DNA of 64,000 nt from Streptomyces sp. B93 (GTDB lineage: Bacteria > Actinomycetota > Actinomycetes > Streptomycetales > Streptomycetaceae), in assembly GCF_018070565.1 (NCBI RefSeq), contig NZ_JAGPXL010000004.1:124001-188000 (forward strand), given 5' to 3'. Positions within the stretch are counted from its first letter, which is position 1; the number at the start of each line of letters is the position of its first letter. Positions 60,303 to 64,000 of the stretch are shown here, piece after piece. Both the position numbers and the translations under genes were made by a program. Under the pieces are notes generated by a model. That model had not been told where the DNA came from. It did no database searches and saw only the letters and a program-made list of their open reading frames with translations.

Positions 60303-60806
60303 ATGAACAGCAGGCCGACGCCCTTCGACGAGCTGGACCGGAAGATCCTCACCGCCCTGATGGCGAACGCCCGTACCAGCTTCGCCGAGATCGGCGCGGC
60401 GATCGGGCTGTCGTCGACGGCGGTGAAGCGCCGGGTGGACCGGCTGCGGGAGACGGGGGTGATCACCGGGTTCACGGCGACGGTGAAGCCGTCCGCGCTT
60501 GGCTGGCGGACCGAGGCTTACGTGGAGGTGTACTGCGAGGGCGCGGCGCCCCCGCGGCGCCTCGCGGAGGTGGTGCGCAACCATCCCGAGATCACCGCGG
60601 CGATGACGGTGACGGGCGGCGCGGACGCGCTGCTGCACGTGCGGGCCCGGGACGTGGAGCACTTCGAGGAGGTGCTGGAACGCATCCGCACCGAACCGTT
60701 CATCCGCAAGACGATCAGTGTGATGGTGCTGTCCCATCTGCTCCCGGACAGTCCTGAGGCGGGAGCGAACCAAGCGGCGCCGGACGGCGCAACGGACGTG
60801 CGCTGA
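60303..60806 (+). CDS. Lrp/AsnC-family regulator
   Basis: A 167-residue regulator: winged helix (LDRKILTALMANARTSFAEIGAAIGLSSTAVKRRVDRL) and a C-terminal RAM amino-acid-sensing domain. TACAGT (60291-60296) lies six bases before the ATG with no ribosome site, so it is probably leaderless. Dimethylargininase-like and ornithine aminotransferase genes follow, suggesting it senses arginine, ornithine or a related amino acid. Confidence 0.88.
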   Translation: MNSRPTPFDELDRKILTALMANARTSFAEIGAAIGLSSTAVKRRVDRLRETGVITGFTATVKPSALGWRTEAYVEVYCEGAAPPRRLAEVVRNHPEITAAMTVTGGADALLHVRARDVEHFEEVLERIRTEPFIRKTISVMVLSHLLPDSPEAGANQAAPDGATDVR

Positions 60807-60817
60807 GAACGGCGAAG

Positions 60818-60847
60818 ACGCAGTGATCCTGCGTGGACGTGCAGGAT
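60818..60847. promoter_or_regulatory. Nested inverted repeats, likely Lrp binding site
   Basis: ACGCAG-N5-CTGCGT (60818-60834) overlaps ATCCTGC-N8-GCAGGAT (60826-60847). The pair ends seven bases before the -35 box of the downstream operon, where an Lrp-type protein could activate or wrap DNA. Confidence 0.55.
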
Positions 60848-60854
60848 TCTGTTC

Positions 60855-60884
60855 TTGTCGGGCGTCGGTCCCGCTTCCTACGGT
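60855..60884 (+). promoter_or_regulatory. Promoter of the dimethylargininase-rocD operon
   Basis: TTGTCG (60855-60860), an 18-base spacer and TACGGT (60879-60884), about 70 bases before the GTG. Both boxes fit Streptomyces HrdB promoters. Confidence 0.55.
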
Positions 60885-60895
60885 GATGTCACCGT
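60880..60895. promoter_or_regulatory. 7-2-7 palindrome over the -10 and start point
   Basis: ACGGTGA-TG-TCACCGT covers the TACGGT -10 box and the expected transcription start. The position is right for a repressor operator. Confidence 0.55.
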
Positions 60896-60957
60896 GTTGT
60901 CCCGTGTCGTCATGTGTCGTCCACCCTCGACACCGCAGGAAGCGGAGGAACCCCTCT

Positions 60958-61767
60958 GTGTCCGAGTGCCGTGTGCCGCGCCGCAGGCGCTTTCTGGTCT
61001 GTGAACCCAGACATTTCGCCGTGCAGTACGCGATCAACCCCTGGATGCACCCCGAGGTCCGGGTCGACGTCGGTCTCGCCCGGGAGCAGTGGCACGCCCT
61101 GGTCCGTGCCTACCGCGCCCATGGGCACACCGTCGACACCGTCGAGCCGGTCGCCGGGCTCCCCGACATGGTGTTCGCCGCGAACTCCGCCGTCGTCCTC
61201 GACGGCCGGGTCTTCGGCTCCCTCTTCCACGCGCCCGAACGGCGCCCGGAGTCCCTGCACTACGACACCTGGTTCAAGACGGCGGGCTACGACGTCTACC
61301 GCCCCGAGAACATCTGCGAGGGCGAGGGCGACCTCGTCCCCGCCGGCCGCTACGTCCTCGCCGGGACCGGGTTCCGTACCACCGTGGCGGCCCACCGCGA
61401 GGTGCAGGAGTTCTTCGGCGTCCCGGTGATCGGTCTGACCCTGGTGGACCCGTACTTCTACCACCTGGACACGGCGTTGTTCGTGCTGGACGAGGACACC
61501 GTCGCCTACTACCCGGACGCCTTCTCGCCCGGCAGCCGTGAGGTGCTGGCCCGCCTCTACCCGGACGCGGTGCTCGCCACCCGGGAGGACGCGATGGCCT
61601 TCGGCCTCAACTCCGTCTCCGACGGCCGCCATGTCTTCATCGCCCCGGAGGCGACCGCGCTCGCCGACCAGCTGGAACAGCGCGGCTACGTCCCCGTCCC
61701 CGTCGACCTGTCGGAGTTCCACAAGGCAGGCGGCGGCATCAAGTGCTGCACCCAGGAGATCCGCTGA
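60958..61767 (+). CDS. ddaH: Dimethylargininase / amidinotransferase-family enzyme
   Basis: A 269-residue member of the guanidine-modifying pentein fold. The nucleophile Cys lies in GGGIKCCTQEIR at the very C-terminus, with the conserved acidic DMVFAANSAVVLDG and GEGDLV regions. It probably hydrolyses dimethylarginine or arginine to citrulline. GGAGGAA about seven bases ahead supports the GTG at 60958. The stop overlaps rocD by one base, so the two act in one arginine-degradation route. Confidence 0.83.
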   Translation: MSECRVPRRRRFLVCEPRHFAVQYAINPWMHPEVRVDVGLAREQWHALVRAYRAHGHTVDTVEPVAGLPDMVFAANSAVVLDGRVFGSLFHAPERRPESLHYDTWFKTAGYDVYRPENICEGEGDLVPAGRYVLAGTGFRTTVAAHREVQEFFGVPVIGLTLVDPYFYHLDTALFVLDEDTVAYYPDAFSPGSREVLARLYPDAVLATREDAMAFGLNSVSDGRHVFIAPEATALADQLEQRGYVPVPVDLSEFHKAGGGIKCCTQEIR

Positions 61768-62987
61768 TGACCGCACCCGCGCGCACCCGTACGTCCGCCG
61801 ACCTGATCCGCGCCGAGGAACCCGTCCTCGCGCACAACTACCACCCGCTGCCGGTGGTGGTGGCCCGCGCCGAGGGCGCCTGGGTCGAGGACGTCGAGGG
61901 CCGTCGCTACCTCGACATGCTGGCCGGCTACTCGGCCCTCAACTTCGGCCACCGCCACCCGGACCTGATCGCGGCGGCGCACCGCCAGCTGGACCGGCTC
62001 ACCCTCACCTCCCGCGCCTTCCACAACGACCGGCTCGCCGCCTTCGCCGAGCGGCTCGCCGGGCTGACCGGCCTGGACATGGTGCTGCCGATGAACACCG
62101 GCGCCGAGGCCGTGGAGAGCGCCGTCAAGGTGGCCCGCAAGTGGGCGTACGACGTGAAGGGCGTCCCGGACGGCCAGGCCACGATCGTGGTCGCGGCGGA
62201 GAACTTCCACGGCCGTACGACGACCATCGTCAGCTTCTCCACCGACGAGACCGCCCGCACCGGCTTCGGCCCCTTCACCCCGGGCTTCCGGATCGTGCCG
62301 TACAACGACCTGGCCGCGCTGGAGGCCGCCGTCGACGACACCACGGCGGCGGTGCTGATCGAGCCGATCCAGGGCGAGGCCGGGGTGGTCGTCCCCGACG
62401 ACGGCTACCTCACCGGAGTACGGGAGCTGACCCGCCGCAAGGGCTGCCTGTTCGTGTCGGACGAGATCCAGTCGGGCCTCGGCCGCACCGGCCGCACCCT
62501 CGCCGTCGAGCACGAGGGCGTCGAGCCGGACGTGGTGCTGCTCGGCAAGGCGCTCGGCGGCGGCATCGTGCCGGTGTCGGCGGTGGTGGCGCGCCGGGAG
62601 GTGCTGGGCGTGCTGCGGCCGGGCGAGCACGGTTCGACGTTCGGCGGCAACCCGCTGGCCGCCGCGGTCGGCACGGCCGTGGTCGAACTGCTGGAGACCG
62701 GCGAGTTCCAGCGCCGGGCGGCCGAGCTGGGCGTGGTGCTGCGCGGCGGTCTGGCCTCCCTGGTCGGCAAGGGCGTCGTCGGTTTCCGGGCGCGCGGGCT
62801 GTGGGCGGGCGTCGACGTCGACCCGGCGATCGGCACCGGACGCGAGGTCAGCGAGCGGCTGATGCGCGAGGGCGTCCTGGTCAAGGACACCCACGGCTCC
62901 ACGATCCGGCTGGCGCCGCCGCTGACCATCACGAGCGGCGAGCTGGAGTCGGCGCTCGGCACCCTGGAGAAGGTCCTGGCGGCCTGA
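61767..62987 (+). CDS. rocD: Ornithine aminotransferase
   Basis: A 406-residue class III PLP aminotransferase converting ornithine and 2-oxoglutarate to glutamate semialdehyde and glutamate. MNTGAEAVESAVKVARKW, LIEPIQGEAGVVVP, SDEIQSGLGRTG and the PLP Lys in LLGKALGGG are all present. The ATG overlaps the previous stop (TGATG). It is the end of the operon, with a strong hairpin downstream. Confidence 0.93.
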   Translation: MTAPARTRTSADLIRAEEPVLAHNYHPLPVVVARAEGAWVEDVEGRRYLDMLAGYSALNFGHRHPDLIAAAHRQLDRLTLTSRAFHNDRLAAFAERLAGLTGLDMVLPMNTGAEAVESAVKVARKWAYDVKGVPDGQATIVVAAENFHGRTTTIVSFSTDETARTGFGPFTPGFRIVPYNDLAALEAAVDDTTAAVLIEPIQGEAGVVVPDDGYLTGVRELTRRKGCLFVSDEIQSGLGRTGRTLAVEHEGVEPDVVLLGKALGGGIVPVSAVVARREVLGVLRPGEHGSTFGGNPLAAAVGTAVVELLETGEFQRRAAELGVVLRGGLASLVGKGVVGFRARGLWAGVDVDPAIGTGREVSERLMREGVLVKDTHGSTIRLAPPLTITSGELESALGTLEKVLAA

Positions 62988-63006
62988 CAGAGCACCCGGA
63001 GGCGTG

Positions 63007-63037
63007 ACCCGGCGGCTCCCCCAGGAGTCCGCCGGGT
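63007..63037 (+). terminator. Strong hairpin terminator after rocD
   Basis: ACCCGGCGG (63007-63015) pairs perfectly with CCGCCGGGT (63029-63037). Inside it CTCC-CCCA-GGAG extends the stem past a one-base bulge. Confidence 0.85.
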
Positions 63038-63139
63038 TACGGCGATCGCCGCCCGCGCCTACACTGGCGCCACGACACGCCGGTTGACCTGCCGTAACCC
63101 GACAGGCCCAGCGGACCAGCGCAGTGAGGGGCGACCGCC

Positions 63140-63871
63140 TTGTTCTATTACGTGCTCAAATACGTTCTGCTGGGACCGCTGCTGAGACTGCTCTTCCGGC
63201 CCCGGATCGAGGGCCTGGAGCACATTCCGGCGTCGGGCGCCGCCATCGTCGCGGGCAACCACCTCTCCTTCTCGGACCACTTCCTGATGCCCGCGGTCCT
63301 CAAACGGCGCATCACCTTCCTCGCGAAGGCGGAGTACTTCACCGGGCCGGGCATCAAGGGCCGCCTCACCGCCGCGTTCTTCCACAGCGTGGGGCAGATC
63401 CCGGTCGACCGCTCCGGCAAGGAGGCGGGCCAGGCCGCGATCCGTGAGGGCCTCGGTGTGCTCGCCAAGGACGAACTGCTCGGCATCTACCCCGAGGGCA
63501 CCCGCTCGCACGACGGACGGCTGTACAAGGGCAAGGTCGGCGTGGCCGTGATGGCGCTGCGGGCGCAGGCCCCGGTGGTGCCGTGCGCCATGATCGGCAC
63601 CTTCGAGGCCCAGCCCCCGGGCAAGGTCGTCCCCCGTCTCCACCCGGTGGTGATCCGCTTCGGCGAGCCCCTCGACTTCTCGCGCTACGCGGGGATGGAG
63701 AACGAGAAGGCGGTGCTGCGGGCCATCACCGACGAGATCATGTACGCGATCCTGAAGCTGTCCGGGCAGGAGTACGTCGACCGGTACGCGGCCGTGGTGA
63801 AGGCGGAGGAGGAGGCCGCGGCGAAGGAGCGCACGGCGGGCCGCCGACGCCCCCGGCTCCCGCTCGGCTGA
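63140..63871 (+). CDS. 1-acylglycerol-3-phosphate acyltransferase-like (PlsC family)
   Basis: A 243-residue membrane-associated acyltransferase. The catalytic NHLSFSDH (HxxxxD) and the phosphate-binding YPEGTRSHDG are present, with a hydrophobic N-terminus (FYYVLKYVLLGPLLRLLF). It probably adds the second acyl chain in phospholipid synthesis. The start is TTG at 63140 with GAGGGG eight bases ahead. The conserved N-terminal helix requires it. A TACACT -10 box lies at 63060-63065. Confidence 0.88.
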   Translation: MFYYVLKYVLLGPLLRLLFRPRIEGLEHIPASGAAIVAGNHLSFSDHFLMPAVLKRRITFLAKAEYFTGPGIKGRLTAAFFHSVGQIPVDRSGKEAGQAAIREGLGVLAKDELLGIYPEGTRSHDGRLYKGKVGVAVMALRAQAPVVPCAMIGTFEAQPPGKVVPRLHPVVIRFGEPLDFSRYAGMENEKAVLRAITDEIMYAILKLSGQEYVDRYAAVVKAEEEAAAKERTAGRRRPRLPLG

Positions 63872-63930
63872 CGCTCTGCTCTCAGCCGAACCGCATACCG
63901 TCCACGCCTGCGGACGCCTACGGTCGCCCC

Positions 63931-64000
63931 ATGACACGACGCGCAGTGGTGATCGGAGCGACAGGCCAGATCGGGCGCTCCGCCGTGCGGGCCCTCGCCG
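63931..64000 (+). CDS. NAD(P)-binding Rossmann-fold protein, start only (cut by window)
   Basis: The first 23 codons read MTRRAVVIGATGQIGRSAVR and on, the GxxGxxG nucleotide-binding turn of an extended short-chain dehydrogenase/epimerase. TACGGT (63919-63924) lies six bases before the ATG with no ribosome site, so it is probably leaderless. The rest is outside the window. Confidence 0.65.
   Translation, partial: MTRRAVVIGATGQIGRSAVRALA

Overview
This is a very GC-rich, gene-dense stretch of an actinobacterial chromosome, almost certainly Streptomyces. The support is codon thirds that are nearly all G or C, frequent GTG and some TTG starts, many start/stop overlaps of 1-4 bases, Streptomyces-type -10 boxes (TAGGCT, TACGGT, TACACT), and diagnostic gene groups (rppA-CYP158A2-cupin pigment genes, MurT/GatD, LytS/LytTR with DUF485 and an acetate-type symporter). 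From memory the part from about 41 to 63 kb resembles the SCO1202-SCO1224 neighbourhood of S. coelicolor; I could not check this. No integrase, insertion sequence, CRISPR array or rRNA is visible, and no gap between genes exceeds 300 bases. The longest gap is the 272 bases at 12720-12991.

Layout. 0.1-3.5 kb: a double-domain CoA-transferase and an acyl-CoA synthetase. 3.6-5.9 kb: a metal ABC transporter. 6-9 kb: a copper operon (small His-rich membrane protein, CopA-type ATPase, PCu(A)C-like protein). 9-12.7 kb: a molybdopterin oxidoreductase that has lost its Fe-S cysteines, a small helical protein and a GPR1/YaaH-like membrane protein. 13-15.5 kb: a compact operon of lipoprotein, divergent NRAMP-like transporter, two PRC-barrel proteins and a 38-residue membrane peptide. 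15.7-19.2 kb: a Tat-exported vanadium haloperoxidase-like enzyme, an MFS exporter and a decayed DUF1275 gene.

19.2-27.6 kb holds most of a selenocysteine system: formate dehydrogenase subunits FdhB, NrfD and FdhA (in-frame UGA read as Sec187, followed by a SECIS-like hairpin), the tRNA-Sec gene, selB and selA. selD is not here and must lie elsewhere if the system works. 27.7-33.7 kb: a six-gene Mrp Na+/H+ antiporter operon with mrpA and mrpB fused. 33.8-36.3 kb: two exported phosphodiester-cleaving enzymes and a small membrane protein. 36.4-39.7 kb: two acyl-CoA dehydrogenase subunits with a quinone oxidoreductase. 39.7-45 kb: an XRE-cupin regulator divergent from a flavoprotein, ATP-dependent DNA ligase with Nudix hydrolase, succinate-semialdehyde dehydrogenase and a small protein.

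45.2-48.1 kb: the tetrahydroxynaphthalene/flaviolin/biflaviolin pigment operon. 48.1-54.8 kb: two small proteins, an acyl-CoA dehydrogenase divergent from a TetR regulator with two operator-like repeats between them, peptide deformylase, MurT-GatD (amidation of lipid II glutamate) and phosphofructokinase. 54.9-60.2 kb: a CtaG-like oxidase assembly factor, a 56-residue membrane protein, and a two-component-controlled symporter module. 60.3-64 kb: an Lrp regulator, a dimethylargininase-like enzyme and ornithine aminotransferase, a PlsC-type acyltransferase, and the start of a Rossmann-fold protein cut by the window end.

Most distinctive: the selenoprotein FDH locus; the cysteine-less molybdoenzyme; the NRAMP-like/PRC-barrel/micropeptide operon; and several sharp palindromes (42-59, 9039-9060, 45222-45250, 50077-50114, 60818-60895) that look like operators.
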